NCBI RefSeq assembly: GCF_000614545.1
Contig: NZ_BAKW01000001.1
Location: 62,001 to 126,000 of the forward strand
Source of the DNA: Asaia platycodi JCM 25414
Lineage (GTDB): Bacteria > Pseudomonadota > Alphaproteobacteria > Acetobacterales > Acetobacteraceae
Length of the DNA: 64,000 nt
Direction: 5' to 3'
Shown: one piece after another, positions 39,220 through 48,862 of the stretch
Layout of the letters: every line of letters begins with the position of its first letter
Numbering within the stretch: position 1 is the first letter of the stretch
Made by a program: the position numbers and the translations under genes
Notes under the pieces: generated by a model
The model's database searches: none
Told to the model about the DNA's origin: nothing
The model's input: the letters and a program-made list of their open reading frames with translations, nothing else

Positions 39220-41579
39220 TGATCCAGCCTGAGGCTTTCGCGAATACGCTTCTGCGGGTCCGCGCTGCCCGTTCCATGCATGGGCGTCAGCTCATTGGGC
39301 ACATCGGCGGCGTTGGGGTGGGTATCGCGCAGATCTTCCATCAGATCGACGGCCTCGCGCTGATCATGCATGACATGCGGCGTGATCAGGATCAGCAATT
39401 CGGTGCGTTGGCGGCTGTTATTCTGGCTACCCGCCAGAAAGCCGAGCACGGGAATGTTCTTGAGCCAGGGAATGCCGCTATTGGCGCGGCTCGAGTTTTC
39501 GGTGATCAGCCCGGCAAGCCCGACTGTCTGGCCATCCTGCACCACGACACGCGAATTGACCGAACGGTCGTTGAAAGTGGGGTTTGCCGCGCTGCTGGTA
39601 TTGCTCGCTGCATTGGAGCTGACGGAACTGACTTCCTGCGAGACATCGAGCGTTACCAGACCGCTCTGGCTGACATGGGGGGTCACTTCCATGATCACCC
39701 CGGTCGGCTGATAGGTGAACTGGTTATAGACAGACGTGCCGATTGTGCTCGATTGTGAGCCGATCTGCACGGGTACGAGCTGGCCGACCTGAAGCCGCGC
39801 GGCCCGGTTATCCAGCACCATGAGCTGTGGCGAAGACAGCACATGCACGGTGGTGACGTTCTGGAGCGCATCGATCGCAAACGGTGCCCCGCCGCCGCTC
39901 GCCCCGCCGATAATGAAGCCGGGCAGCGTATGGCTGAAAGCTGCGGTTGCCAGTGTGCCTGCCGTGATGCTCTGGCTGTTGCCGCTCAGAACCCCGTTTA
40001 TGCCGCCCGATTTGAAAAAGAACTGGGTGCCGTATTGCAGGGCGTCATTGAGCTGTACCTCGGCCACGACAGCATCGATACGCACCTGAAGCGGCATGAC
40101 ATCGATGCGCCGCAGCATCTGATCAACCTCGTCGCTCTCTTGATCGGTGGCGAAAACGAGAATGGCATTATGCTGCGCGTTAGAGAGAATGCGCAGTGTA
40201 TCGGTGTTTTTCTCGCCGCCGGTTCCGCTGCTGTCAAGCCCCCCTAGCAGGGGGTTATTCATGGCTGCCTGCTGGGTGCCCTGAGCATTCTGGCCCGGAT
40301 TCTGCCCGAGCCCCGCTGTGCCGTTTCCGCCAGGTCCGGTCGTGCCCTGATTGCCTGTCAGCCCGCCTGCGAGCCCGGTCGTGCCACCAACTCCTCCCGT
40401 GCCGCCGCCCGCGCCGCCAGCCATGGCGCTGGACATGGCCCCTGTGAATCCTGTCTGCGTGTTCTGGCCCGTGCCGCCGGGGGGAAGGGCCGTGACGTTC
40501 TCGGGGGTGAAGGCCTGTTGCAGCGTGTAGGTGACATCGTTGACGCTGGAGTTCTGCACATAGAAAATGTGCCAGCTTCGCACCGTTGCGCGTCTGTGAC
40601 GTTCGATTAGTGCGGAGAGGCGTCTGGCATCCTCGATATAGCGCGGAGTGCGCGAAACCACGAGCACGGCGTTGACGCGACTCAGCGGCAGAACCTGCAC
40701 GAGTTGCGAGAGGGAGTTGTTCGTGCCGTGCAGGGCACTCTGCAACGCCGTCGCCATATCCTTGGCATTGCCGGAATCGACGGGCAACAGGGCGTAGGAT
40801 TGTGCGCTCAGCCAGTCGACATCGAACGCCCGGATGACTTCGATCAGCGCATTGCGTGCCGAAGGGTCGCCGCTTACCAGCAGCGCATTGCCGCTCTCGA
40901 CCGGAGTGACGCGCGCGCCATTCTGCACGAAGGGTTGCAGCGCATGAGCCAGGTTGCTGGCTTGTGCGTAACGCAGGGCCACCATCACTTCGCCGCCCAT
41001 CGACAGGCTGTCAGCCATGCCCGCAACCGCGCCTTGTGCCGCGCCCGGCGCTGACTGGCTCGGTACCACGCGGTAAAGCCCGTCGGAATGGATCAGAACC
41101 GCATGAACCTGAGAAAGCAGAACCTGCAGGGCAGGCAGGATCTGCGCGTTGGTCAGAGGCTCGCTGGTACGCAGCGTGACCTGCCCCTTCACCGACGGGT
41201 CGATGGCGTAATTGACGTGCAGGATATCGTTGAGGATCTGCGCGACCGCATCACGAATATCGGTATCGGCAAAATTGAGCGAGATCTGACCGATACCCGT
41301 CGTGCTTCCCGAAATTGGCAGGCTGGGGAGTACAGCCCGACCGAGACTGGTCTGGGCCTGCCCCGGAGTCGTGCCGTTTGTAAGGCGCCCTTCAGACAGA
41401 TCCTGCGACATGCCCGCGAGGAGGAGTGGCCCGCCGAGCGGCTTGACCTTGGGCGGCCCCTTGTCGCAGCCCGAGAGACCCAGAAGCATCGCGGCGCAGA
41501 GTGCTGAGCTTGAGGCGAAGGTAACAGCGCGCGCGCGGGGCAGGCGAAAGAGGGAGAAAGCGCGAGGCTGAGAAATCAT
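39216..41579 (-). CDS. gspD: Type II secretion outer-membrane secretin GspD (LsdD-like)
   Basis: Secretin channel, 787 residues. A lipobox ending LSGC (Cys38) suggests lipid anchoring. N0-N3 domains lie at about 95-360. A Gly/Thr/Gln-rich insertion spans about residues 366-458. The secretin core follows with VHVLSSPQLMVLDNRAAR, VGQLVPVQ and VQDGQTVGLAGLITE, and ends LLILITPHVM plus a tail. Starts inside the gspN stop (ATGA). By synteny it corresponds to LsdD, needed for levansucrase secretion in G. diazotrophicus. Intact. Confidence 0.94.
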   Translation of the reverse strand: MISQPRAFSLFRLPRARAVTFASSSALCAAMLLGLSGCDKGPPKVKPLGGPLLLAGMSQDLSEGRLTNGTTPGQAQTSLGRAVLPSLPISGSTTGIGQISLNFADTDIRDAVAQILNDILHVNYAIDPSVKGQVTLRTSEPLTNAQILPALQVLLSQVHAVLIHSDGLYRVVPSQSAPGAAQGAVAGMADSLSMGGEVMVALRYAQASNLAHALQPFVQNGARVTPVESGNALLVSGDPSARNALIEVIRAFDVDWLSAQSYALLPVDSGNAKDMATALQSALHGTNNSLSQLVQVLPLSRVNAVLVVSRTPRYIEDARRLSALIERHRRATVRSWHIFYVQNSSVNDVTYTLQQAFTPENVTALPPGGTGQNTQTGFTGAMSSAMAGGAGGGTGGVGGTTGLAGGLTGNQGTTGPGGNGTAGLGQNPGQNAQGTQQAAMNNPLLGGLDSSGTGGEKNTDTLRILSNAQHNAILVFATDQESDEVDQMLRRIDVMPLQVRIDAVVAEVQLNDALQYGTQFFFKSGGINGVLSGNSQSITAGTLATAAFSHTLPGFIIGGASGGGAPFAIDALQNVTTVHVLSSPQLMVLDNRAARLQVGQLVPVQIGSQSSTIGTSVYNQFTYQPTGVIMEVTPHVSQSGLVTLDVSQEVSSVSSNAASNTSSAANPTFNDRSVNSRVVVQDGQTVGLAGLITENSSRANSGIPWLKNIPVLGFLAGSQNNSRQRTELLILITPHVMHDQREAVDLMEDLRDTHPNAADVPNELTPMHGTGSADPQKRIRESLRLDH

Positions 41580-42079
41580 TGCGGCATACCTGGTGGAGCG
41601 TTGTCGAGAGAAGAGGCGGGCGGTGCAAAATCGGGCTCGGGACGTTGAGCGGGTTGCGGTGAAGCAGCGAAGGGAAGCTGATCGGGTGTGGCAGGGTCGG
41701 TGCGCTCACGGTCGGGATGGAGCAGGCGCTCGCCGCGCCCGTCCCTGATGCGCACGGCACCGTTGTCGATGCCGATCACCTGCCACGCGCCAATGACCCC
41801 GTTCACCGGCACGATCACGCCGCGATCGTGACCGGGCAGCATGAAAATGGCGCGTTGCTGGCCGGTGCCGTCGATAATTGCAGAAAGCCTTGGCGTGCCC
41901 GTCATCAGGGCAGTGCTCGGAGGCGGTCGCCTGGTCGGGGTAAAAAGAGGGCGGGCCAGTATCTGCGTCTGCCGGGCCAGAGGCTGCTCGATCGGGTTTT
42001 GCGACGCGGCAAGCGCCGGTTCTGTCAGGCAATTCAGGAGAGGAGAGAGCAGCCAGAACTGGCGCAGAACGCGCATCAT
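41576..42079 (-). CDS. gspN: Type II secretion GspC/GspN-like protein (LsdN-like)
   Basis: 167 residues. The N-terminus FWLLSPLLNCLTEPALAAS looks like a cleavable signal rather than a retained anchor. ARPLFTPTRRPPP followed by a small beta-rich domain (GVIVPVNGVIGAWQVIGID, then VRIRDGRGE) resembles the homology region of GspC that contacts the secretin. Pro-rich tail. Placed between gspM and gspD with overlaps on both sides (ATGA). By position it equals LsdN. No separate gspC is present in the cluster, so this protein may take that role. Confidence 0.75.
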   Translation of the reverse strand: MMRVLRQFWLLSPLLNCLTEPALAASQNPIEQPLARQTQILARPLFTPTRRPPPSTALMTGTPRLSAIIDGTGQQRAIFMLPGHDRGVIVPVNGVIGAWQVIGIDNGAVRIRDGRGERLLHPDRERTDPATPDQLPFAASPQPAQRPEPDFAPPASSLDNAPPGMPQ

Positions 42080-42660
42080 GGGGTGCTGCCTTTTTCTGCC
42101 GGGGCGCTCGTTTCGCGACGATAGGCGAAGACGCTCATGTCGCAGCTCATGCTGTCGGGCACGGCCCCCTCGCTTTCGGCTTCATGCAGATGCAGCGCGT
42201 CGCTCACCATGGTCGGGGCATTGGTTTCGAATGAAGTCAGAACACGCACTAGCACCGCATAGGGCGCTGTAAGCGTGATATGCAGCCCGACGCGCCGATA
42301 GCGCCCGTCCTTGATCGGGGGAAGGGTTTCGCTGCTACCCAGATCGGCCCCCTGATCGGTGGCGATCTTCTGCACCAGATCCTGCAGATTGGCGCCGGCA
42401 ATGGCATCGCTGCTGCCCTCTATCAGGCGTGACCCGCCTTGTGGGAGACGTGCTGCGGAGAGGCGCAGATGAGGCAGGATCTCCTGCAGATGGCGCATCC
42501 GGTCCAGCGTTTCCTCTTCAACAGCGAGGCGATGCGCGCGTGCGGCATAAATCTCGAAGACCGGGCCGAGCGCGATGTTCCAGACAAGAAAAAGCGCACC
42601 CACAAGCATAGCGCAGGCAAGTACCTGCCCGCGACGCCCTTCGGGGAGTGAGGAAGACAA
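42076..42660 (-). CDS. gspM: Type II secretion inner-membrane protein GspM (LsdM-like)
   Basis: 194 residues; one N-terminal membrane helix (ACAMLVGALFLVWNIALG), then a coiled coil (ARAHRLAVEEETLDRMRHLQ) and a ferredoxin-like periplasmic domain. This is the GspM layout, partner of GspL. Sequence is weakly conserved; the call rests on layout and gene order. The start is probably TTG at 42660, four bases past the gspL stop, with GAGG upstream. The stop overlaps gspN. Confidence 0.78.
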   Translation of the reverse strand: MSSSLPEGRRGQVLACAMLVGALFLVWNIALGPVFEIYAARAHRLAVEEETLDRMRHLQEILPHLRLSAARLPQGGSRLIEGSSDAIAGANLQDLVQKIATDQGADLGSSETLPPIKDGRYRRVGLHITLTAPYAVLVRVLTSFETNAPTMVSDALHLHEAESEGAVPDSMSCDMSVFAYRRETSAPAEKGSTP

Positions 42661-42664
42661 TGCC

Positions 42665-43740
42665 TCATGGAGTGCCGTCCCTGGACTTGCCGTCCTTCAC
42701 CGTGCCGATATCGGCGCGGATCGAAAACAGGCTGGCGCTCTGCCCTGCAAGATGCGTTACCGGGGCGATGAAGGCTGGATTACGAAAAAGCGGTGTGCGG
42801 CTCAGGGTCTGGATGAGGGTTGTTGGCTCGGTGGATTGACCGCTGATCAGCAATTGACCCTGTCTCAGGCTCAGATCGGAAAGATACGAGCGGTCGGAAA
42901 GGGAGTCGGTCAGCGCCGCCAGAATATCGAGCGGATCTCCCCAGCGCTGACGCGCCCTCCCCATGATCCGGCTTCAGCCCTATGGTCTTCGATCTGGTGA
43001 CGCAGGGCGCTCGCCTGCAAGGCGGCTGGGCGCAGCATGGCGATTTCGGCGTCGAGCCTGCCGAGGCGCAGCGATTGTTGCCAGAAAGCCAGGGCGATCA
43101 GCGCGAGCAATATGAGCGCGGCGCCCGCTCCGGCCAGACGGCGCGGGTCTGACAGGCCGAAACGATGCGCGCCTTGCTGCGGCGAGAGCGCGATGCGTCT
43201 GGTGCCGCTGGCATTTTCGAGCGTGTCGGGGCTGCGGCCCAGCTTTGCGAGCGGCGCCAGAAGCGGCTCGACGGCAGCCCGTCTTGCAAGGGAGAGGCTG
43301 AGGGTGACGGTTTTCTGGGTGAGATCGCGACGCGTGACGGCGTGGCTCCAGAAAAGTGTCTCGGCAGGGAAAGGGGTGAGACGGTCCATTTCGAAACCCA
43401 GCACGGTTTTCAGATCGTTCTCCGCAGCCAGAGGCAGGGTCACGCTGCGCTGCATGATCTGCGTATCGGAGAGAATCACGATCAGCCGATCCGGTCGTGA
43501 GGCTTTTTTCAGCGCGCTCTGACACCGTAAGCGTGTCTCACCGTCTTCTGTGTCTGAAAGGCCCAGCCTGCCCAGAGCCGTGGTTCCATCGCGAAACGAC
43601 AGCGTCAGGTCGAGATGGGTCTCTTGTGGCACGGCAAACAGAATCGGTCGGGCAGGTATGAAGCGTGCTTCCCTGAGCCGTTGCGGGATCAGGGAAAAAA
43701 GCTGCCGCCCCCACCAGAACAGAAGCAAACGCAGTGTCAT
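42665..43740 (-). CDS. gspL: Type II secretion inner-membrane protein GspL (one frame break)
   Basis: About 358 residues. The cytoplasmic actin-like domain includes SALKKASRPDRLIVILSDTQ and VLGFEMDRLTPFPAETLFW. A single helix AGAGAALILLALIALAFW lies near residue 230, then a periplasmic ferredoxin-like domain (DPLDILAALTDSLSDRSYL). Recruits the ATPase GspE to the membrane. The frame breaks near 42955; repair gives SWGGRARQRWGDPLDIL. ATG at 43740. 19 bases separate it from gspJ. Confidence 0.83.
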
Positions 43741-43759
43741 GAAGCGCCTGTCTCCGCCG

Positions 43760-44371
43760 TCATGGCATGGGGTCCAGCAGGGGAGCCGCGACGATATCGG
43801 GCCAATGACGCGGATCGCCTGCTGCAAAATGCAGGCGCAGCCGCACAAGCCGGGGCAGTTTGTTGCCGTACCATGTCGTGTTCCAGTGTCCGTCTGAGTA
43901 GTAACTGCAGTCGAGGCCGGTGAGGCCTTCGAGCAGAAGGCGGGTTCGGGGTGGCGGGGCAGGCTCGATCACGTGGCGGTGAGGTGTCCAGATCAGCACA
44001 AGCCGGTGCGCTTCATCAACAGAGAGTCGCATATCGGCGTGTGCATCGGGTCTGTCATCGAGAGCGCGTGGTGTCGGGCCGCGCAGAACCAGCCCATGCG
44101 GCCTGCCAACGAAAAGCGGCCCGTCCTGCCCGGCACCCGGATCGGCAGTGGCGATCATCTGGCGCAGAAAGCGATCGACCGCACCCAGATCGCCCTGCGC
44201 AGAGACAGACGTGCGTTGTTTCTCGAAAACGCGTGTGGCCGCATCGAATCCCTGACGCAGCACCAGCATGACGATCGAGAACACGACCAGAGCGAGCAGC
44301 ATTTCGAGCAGGGTAAAGCCTGCTTCACTGTGGCGGCGCCTCTCATGGCGCTGTCTCGGGGGCGCCGAGAC
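43760..44371 (-). CDS. gspJ: Type II secretion minor pseudopilin GspJ
   Basis: About 203 residues from a GTG at 44371; ATG 44395 is also in frame. Prepilin motif EAG-FTLLEMLLALVVFSIVM with the +5 Glu. The rest matches GspJ (QGDLGAVDRFLRQMIA, LVRLRLHFAAGDP). The start is uncertain: an ATG overlapping the gspI stop at 44344-44346 is in another frame, so a hidden base loss close to the start is possible given the many breaks in this window. Confidence 0.83.
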   Translation of the reverse strand, partial: VSAPPRQRHERRRHSEAGFTLLEMLLALVVFSIVMLVLRQGFDAATRVFEKQRTSVSAQGDLGAVDRFLRQMIATADPGAGQDGPLFVGRPHGLVLRGPTPRALDDRPDAHADMRLSVDEAHRLVLIWTPHRHVIEPAPPPRTRLLLEGLTGLDCSYYSDGHWNTTWYGNKLPRLVRLRLHFAAGDPRHWPDIVAAPLLDPMP

Positions 44372-44753
44372 GAAGCGTGGTGAGGGTGAGCGCACGACGT
44401 CCTGATGCCGTCACCGGGTCGGGCCAGGATTCCGTCACAGCAACATGATAGAGCACCATGCCGGCAGCATTTTGCTGCGGTGTCATCACGACCCGCCAGC
44501 GAAAGCCGCTCCCATCTTCGCCGCTTTGCTCATAGGTGCCCAGACGCATGCCATGACCGATGGCCGCCATATGCGATTGCGCGCGCGACAGGGCTTCATG
44601 AGTGGCATTGGCCAGATGGGTTGCCCCCACCCCGCCGAGCATCCCGCGATAGAGCACACCGAGAGACAGCATGACGATGATAAAGGCGATCAGCACCTCG
44701 ATCAGCGTGAATCCTGCCTCGTCGTCCGGTTCCTGCCTTGTTTGTTCTTTCAT
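44343..44753 (-). CDS. gspI: Type II secretion minor pseudopilin GspI
   Basis: 136 residues. Prepilin motif DEAG-FTLIEVLIAFIIVMLSLGVLYRG, then ATHEALSRAQSHMAAIG, typical of GspI in the pseudopilus tip complex (I-J-K). The ATG at 44753 overlaps the gspH stop (ATGA). Its 3' end overlaps gspJ. Confidence 0.86.
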   Translation of the reverse strand: MKEQTRQEPDDEAGFTLIEVLIAFIIVMLSLGVLYRGMLGGVGATHLANATHEALSRAQSHMAAIGHGMRLGTYEQSGEDGSGFRWRVVMTPQQNAAGMVLYHVAVTESWPDPVTASGRRALTLTTLRLGAPETAP

Positions 44754-45172
44754 CCGCCATGGGCCTCCACGGCGCCGGTAAGCCAGTTGACCCCAAGGGT
44801 GATCCGGTTCGGTCCGCTGACAAGTGTCAAGACCGGACCGGCGGCGCTGCCATCGGGATAAAAGACGAAGCGGCTGGGTGTGACCGGCAGAAAGCCAATT
44901 TTCGGCAAGGCGTGAGGTACGGTGCCGACAACACCATAGTTCTGAAGAGCCGGATCGATACTGAAGATTTGCGTCTTGTCCGAATAAAGGGCGCGCATAT
45001 GCGCTTCGCGCAGACCGGCCGCAAGTTCGCGCGCCGCGCCGCGCAGTTCGAGACGGGCGGAATGGGAGGGACCGCGTGCGACCAGCATCGCCCCGAGTGC
45101 TGCCATGATGGCGAGCACGACCAGCATTTCCAGAAGGGTGAAGCCGCTCTCGGCGCGGCCTTTACTGCGCAA
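44750..45172 (-). CDS. gspH: Type II secretion minor pseudopilin GspH
   Basis: 140 residues. Prepilin motif AESG-FTLLEMLVVLAIMAALGAML, followed by the ELRGAARELAAGLREAHMRAL helix that is typical of GspH/FimT. TTG start at 45172 overlaps the end of gspF; ending overlaps gspI. By order this is LsdH. Confidence 0.86.
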   Translation of the reverse strand: MRSKGRAESGFTLLEMLVVLAIMAALGAMLVARGPSHSARLELRGAARELAAGLREAHMRALYSDKTQIFSIDPALQNYGVVGTVPHALPKIGFLPVTPSRFVFYPDGSAAGPVLTLVSGPNRITLGVNWLTGAVEAHGG

Positions 45173-46388
45173 GGTCGTTCAGGCTCAGCATGGCAAGAAG
45201 CAGCGAAGAGACGATGCCAGCAACCATCAGCCCCATCACGATGGTGATGGCTGGAACGAGAATGGCCACAAGACGCTGTATGGCAATGCGGGCCTGTTCC
45301 TCATGGATATCGGCAGCACGCAACGCCATGGGGCCGAGCTGCGCGGTCTCCTCGCCAAGCTGAAGCAGATGGATCAGCCGGCGTGGAAAGATCCCGGCCC
45401 GGTCGAGCGTGCTCGATAGTCCCGCCCCCTGTCTGGCGCTGTCTGTCGCGGCCTCGATAGCCGCAATCGCTGCCTGATTGCCCAGAGCCTCGCGCACGAT
45501 ACCCAGCGCGGCCAGAAGCGGCACGCCATTGACCAGAAGTGTGCCCAGAATGCGCGCCAGACGGGCCGCCAGAATTTCACGGCTCAATGCCCCGAGGCCC
45601 GGCAGGCGTAAAAACAGGCGGTCGACCACGCGCCTGATATCGGGCCGGGCCAGCAGAAGGCGCGCAACGAGCACCAGAAGGCCGATCCCGATCAGGCCGA
45701 ATACGCCATAATGGCCGATCAATGCGCCTGTCTCGGTCAGGAATTGCGTTGAGGCAGGCAGGGCAACGCCGTTCTGTGCAAAGAGCGGTGTGAATTGGGG
45801 CAAGACCTTCGTGAGCAGCAGCGTGACCGAACCGATGGCGGCCAAAGTAAGAATCGCCGGATAAATCATGGCCGATTGAACGGTACTTGCCAGAGCACGT
45901 TCGCGTTCGAGCAGCGTGGCGAGGCGCTCCATGGTGGGCGCCAGATCGCCCGTGGCCTCGGCTGCGCGCACCATGCCGAGATAGAGCTTCGGGAAACTTC
46001 CGGGCGCAGCGCCCATCGCGAGATGCAGGGCGCGTCCGTCGCGCAGCTGGTCGCGAACCGCGTTCAGAACTGCCCTGGGGCGGACACTTTGCGCGGTTTC
46101 GATCAGAAAACGCAGGGCACGATCGATATCCTGCCCGGCGCCAAGCATCACGGCGAGTTCGCGGGTGAATATGGCCAGCTCGCCGCGCGTCAGATCGCGT
46201 CGTGAGAGCGAAAATGAAAAGCCCGGGAGCGTCTGTAGCAGCCCTTCTGGACGCGACGCGCCCAGCGTGACGGGGATATACCCGAGCCGACGCAGCGCGG
46301 CGATCGCCTCGGCTTCGTTCTGGGCGTCGAGCGATCCGCTCAGCATCGTACCCTGGGCATCTATGGCTTTATAGGCGTAGTTTGCCAC
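45162..46388 (-). CDS. gspF: Type II secretion inner-membrane platform protein GspF
   Basis: 408 residues with two T2SF domains and three membrane helices (around 170, 225 and 375). YAYKAIDAQGTMLSGSLDA at the N-terminus, FTRELAVMLGAGQDIDRAL and MVRAAEATGDLAPTMERLA, then VNGVPLLAALGIVREALGN in the repeat. GTG start. Four bases separate it from gspE. Intact. Confidence 0.94.
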   Translation of the reverse strand: MANYAYKAIDAQGTMLSGSLDAQNEAEAIAALRRLGYIPVTLGASRPEGLLQTLPGFSFSLSRRDLTRGELAIFTRELAVMLGAGQDIDRALRFLIETAQSVRPRAVLNAVRDQLRDGRALHLAMGAAPGSFPKLYLGMVRAAEATGDLAPTMERLATLLERERALASTVQSAMIYPAILTLAAIGSVTLLLTKVLPQFTPLFAQNGVALPASTQFLTETGALIGHYGVFGLIGIGLLVLVARLLLARPDIRRVVDRLFLRLPGLGALSREILAARLARILGTLLVNGVPLLAALGIVREALGNQAAIAAIEAATDSARQGAGLSSTLDRAGIFPRRLIHLLQLGEETAQLGPMALRAADIHEEQARIAIQRLVAILVPAITIVMGLMVAGIVSSLLLAMLSLNDLAQ

Positions 46389-46392
46389 GCGC

Positions 46393-48078
46393 TCAGACCG
46401 TGGCGCGGACGCTGCGCGTCACGTCTTCTATGGTGGTTTCCCCTGCCAGAGCGGCCCTGAGCCCCGCCGTGAAAAGGGGCTCCATCCCGGCGGCGACGGC
46501 GGCGCGCTCGATGGCCAGATGATCGGCGCGTTCGAAAATCAGCTTTTCGATGGCCTCATCAGGTTCGAGCAGCTCAGCGATGGCGAGTCGCCCCAGATAG
46601 CCCGTTTGTAGGCAATGCGGGCAGCCTGTCGCCTGATATAGCGTAACGGGTGCGCCATTCGTGAGGTCGTTCAGGCCTAGACGGTCGATCAACGCTTCAG
46701 GCGGCGTATAACCCGTCTTGCAATGCGGGCAGAGCCTTCTGACCAGACGCTGCGCCAGGACACCACGCAGCACGGCGGTCATGAGGTAATCTTCTACTCC
46801 CATATCGCGCAGGCGGATCACGGCAGCAGAGGCGGAATTGGTGTGGAGTGTGGACAGAACCAGATGACCGGTCAGGGCAGCCTGCACCGCGATCTGGGCC
46901 GTCTCTCCATCGCGAATCTCGCCCACCATGATCACATCGGGGTCCTGACGCAGGATGGAGCGGAGCAGGGCCGCAAAGCTGAGCCCGATCTGGGGTTTGA
47001 CCTGAACCTGATTGATGCCGGCAAGCTGATATTCGATCGGATCTTCAATCGTGACCAGCTTGCGGGTGACGGCGTTGAGATCGGTGAGCCCGGTATAGAG
47101 GGTGGTCGTCTTGCCTGAGCCGGTGGGGCCGGTAACCAGCACTATCCCATCGGGCAGGGCCAGCAGGTCACGCAGTCTGGCAACGAGTTTGTCGGCGAGA
47201 CCGAGCGTCGCATAGTCGAAGCGCACGCTGGAGCGGTCGAGCACACGCAGCACGAGCGTTTCGCCGTGAAGCGAGGGAATGGTCGAGACACGAAAATCAA
47301 TTTCATGGCCGCGCACCGCGAGCTTTATACGTCCGTCCTGAGGCAGGCGCCGCTCGGCGATATCGAGCCGCGCCATGATCTTGACGCGTGAAAGAATGGC
47401 CGGAATGAGCTGCGCCGCGAGCGTCTCGACCTCATGGAGCACGCCGTCATAACGATAGCGCACGCGCAGCCTGTCTTCGAAGGGCTCGATATGAATATCG
47501 GACGCGCGTGTCTCGACGGCGCGGCTGATGATCTGGTTGACGAGGCGTATGACCGGCGCTTCGGAGGCGAGGTCTTTCAGCCGCTCCGCATCGTCTTCGA
47601 GGGGGGCATCATCTGTCGTGTCGCTGGCGGTTTCCGGATTGTCTCGTGGGTAGAGGCGCTCGAGTGCAGCTTCGAGTTCGAGGGGCAGGGCGACCTGGGG
47701 CGCGATGGTCAGGCCTGTTGCAGCCCCGAGTGCCTCAGGGGTGAAGCTGTCGAGCGGATCGCGCATGGCAAGATGCAGCGTTCCGCCTTCGATACTAAGC
47801 GGCACGACATGCGCATCGCGCAGAAACCGTGCCGAAAGGGCCTCGGGCAATACCGGCTCTGACGGGTAATGCGCGGCAGAGGCCTGAGGCAGGGTCAGCA
47901 ACTCGGCGTAGCTCGCCGCCATAAGGGCTTCGGAGACGAGCCCGAGCTGAAGCAGGATCTGGTCGAGCCGCCCCCCATTCTGCTCGGCGGCACGCTCGGC
48001 GCGGTCTATGGCACGGCGGTCGCAGCGTCCGGTCGCGACAAGCAGGGCTGAAAGGGCATCGAGCGCCTGATCAGGCAT
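46393..48078 (-). CDS. gspE: Type II secretion ATPase GspE
   Basis: 561-residue hexameric ATPase powering pseudopilus assembly. Walker A VTGPTGSGKTTTLYTGL near residue 310, Asp box TIEDPIEYQLAGINQVQV, Walker B PDVIMVGEIRDGETAQIA and His box TGHLVLSTLHTNSA. The zinc motif is CPHC-x(n)-CPHC (RRLCPHCKTG, ATGCPHCLQTG). The ATG at 48078 overlaps the end of gspO. Intact. By synteny it is LsdE. Confidence 0.95.
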   Translation of the reverse strand: MPDQALDALSALLVATGRCDRRAIDRAERAAEQNGGRLDQILLQLGLVSEALMAASYAELLTLPQASAAHYPSEPVLPEALSARFLRDAHVVPLSIEGGTLHLAMRDPLDSFTPEALGAATGLTIAPQVALPLELEAALERLYPRDNPETASDTTDDAPLEDDAERLKDLASEAPVIRLVNQIISRAVETRASDIHIEPFEDRLRVRYRYDGVLHEVETLAAQLIPAILSRVKIMARLDIAERRLPQDGRIKLAVRGHEIDFRVSTIPSLHGETLVLRVLDRSSVRFDYATLGLADKLVARLRDLLALPDGIVLVTGPTGSGKTTTLYTGLTDLNAVTRKLVTIEDPIEYQLAGINQVQVKPQIGLSFAALLRSILRQDPDVIMVGEIRDGETAQIAVQAALTGHLVLSTLHTNSASAAVIRLRDMGVEDYLMTAVLRGVLAQRLVRRLCPHCKTGYTPPEALIDRLGLNDLTNGAPVTLYQATGCPHCLQTGYLGRLAIAELLEPDEAIEKLIFERADHLAIERAAVAAGMEPLFTAGLRAALAGETTIEDVTRSVRATV

Positions 48079-48862
48079 AGGCAAGGCCCGAGGTTTCGAT
48101 CAGCCACCCGCCCCAGAGCGCCAGAGAGAGACCGGGGCCGAGAGGAATTTTCATGGCGCCTCTCAGCCTGCCTTTCGTGCCGATAGCTGTGGCAATGAGC
48201 GTGATGATGGCGGCTGAACAGACGATTTCGGGCAGAAGAAGCGGCCCCAGCCAGCCGCCGCCCGCTGCCACCAGTTTCGCATCGCCGCCGCCAAGCCCTT
48301 CACGATGACGGAGCGTACGATAAAGCGTCGCCAGCCCTTCGAGGACAAGCCAGGAGAGAAGGGCAGTAAGTGTGTGGATGTGAAAATTTGCCCTGCCTTG
48401 GAGGGCAGCAAAAAGAAGGCCGACACCGAGAAGGGGCTGGGTCAGATAATCGGGCAGGGTATGGCTGCGCAGATCAATGGCCGCCAGCAACAGTAGTACC
48501 CAACCAAACAGACAGCCCTGAGCCATGATCTGGGTCGGGCTGTCTGCCAACGGATCAAAATACGTTGCCAGATTGGCGCTGCCGGCCACGAGCAGGGCAG
48601 CCACTTCCATAAGCGGATGAAATTTGTCGATCGGCGCCTGACACTGGCGGCATTTGCCTTTCTGCACCGCATAGCTGACCAGCGGAATAAGCTCGCATGC
48701 TCTCAGCACGCCGTTGCAAAACGGACACCGCGATCGGTTGAAAAATGGCGATCGTCCTTCGGGCAGGCGCCATGCCAGCACGCCGAGAAACGACCCGATA
48801 AAGGGAGAAGCAATAACGAGCGCGGTCGTGGTGGACGTAAAGGCCATTATGGCGCACCTCAC
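48071..48862 (-). CDS. gspO: Prepilin peptidase / N-methyltransferase GspO
   Basis: 263-residue membrane aspartyl protease that cleaves and methylates the pseudopilins of this cluster. Cytoplasmic zinc loop CPFC and CRQC near residues 46-75. Catalytic Asp residues in LAAIDLRSHTLPD and in the GxGD motif GLGGGDAKLVA. Several membrane helices. GTG start overlaps the gspG stop (GTGA); an ATG at 48847 is an alternative. By order it is LsdO. Confidence 0.93.
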   Translation of the reverse strand: MRCAIMAFTSTTTALVIASPFIGSFLGVLAWRLPEGRSPFFNRSRCPFCNGVLRACELIPLVSYAVQKGKCRQCQAPIDKFHPLMEVAALLVAGSANLATYFDPLADSPTQIMAQGCLFGWVLLLLAAIDLRSHTLPDYLTQPLLGVGLLFAALQGRANFHIHTLTALLSWLVLEGLATLYRTLRHREGLGGGDAKLVAAGGGWLGPLLLPEIVCSAAIITLIATAIGTKGRLRGAMKIPLGPGLSLALWGGWLIETSGLAYA

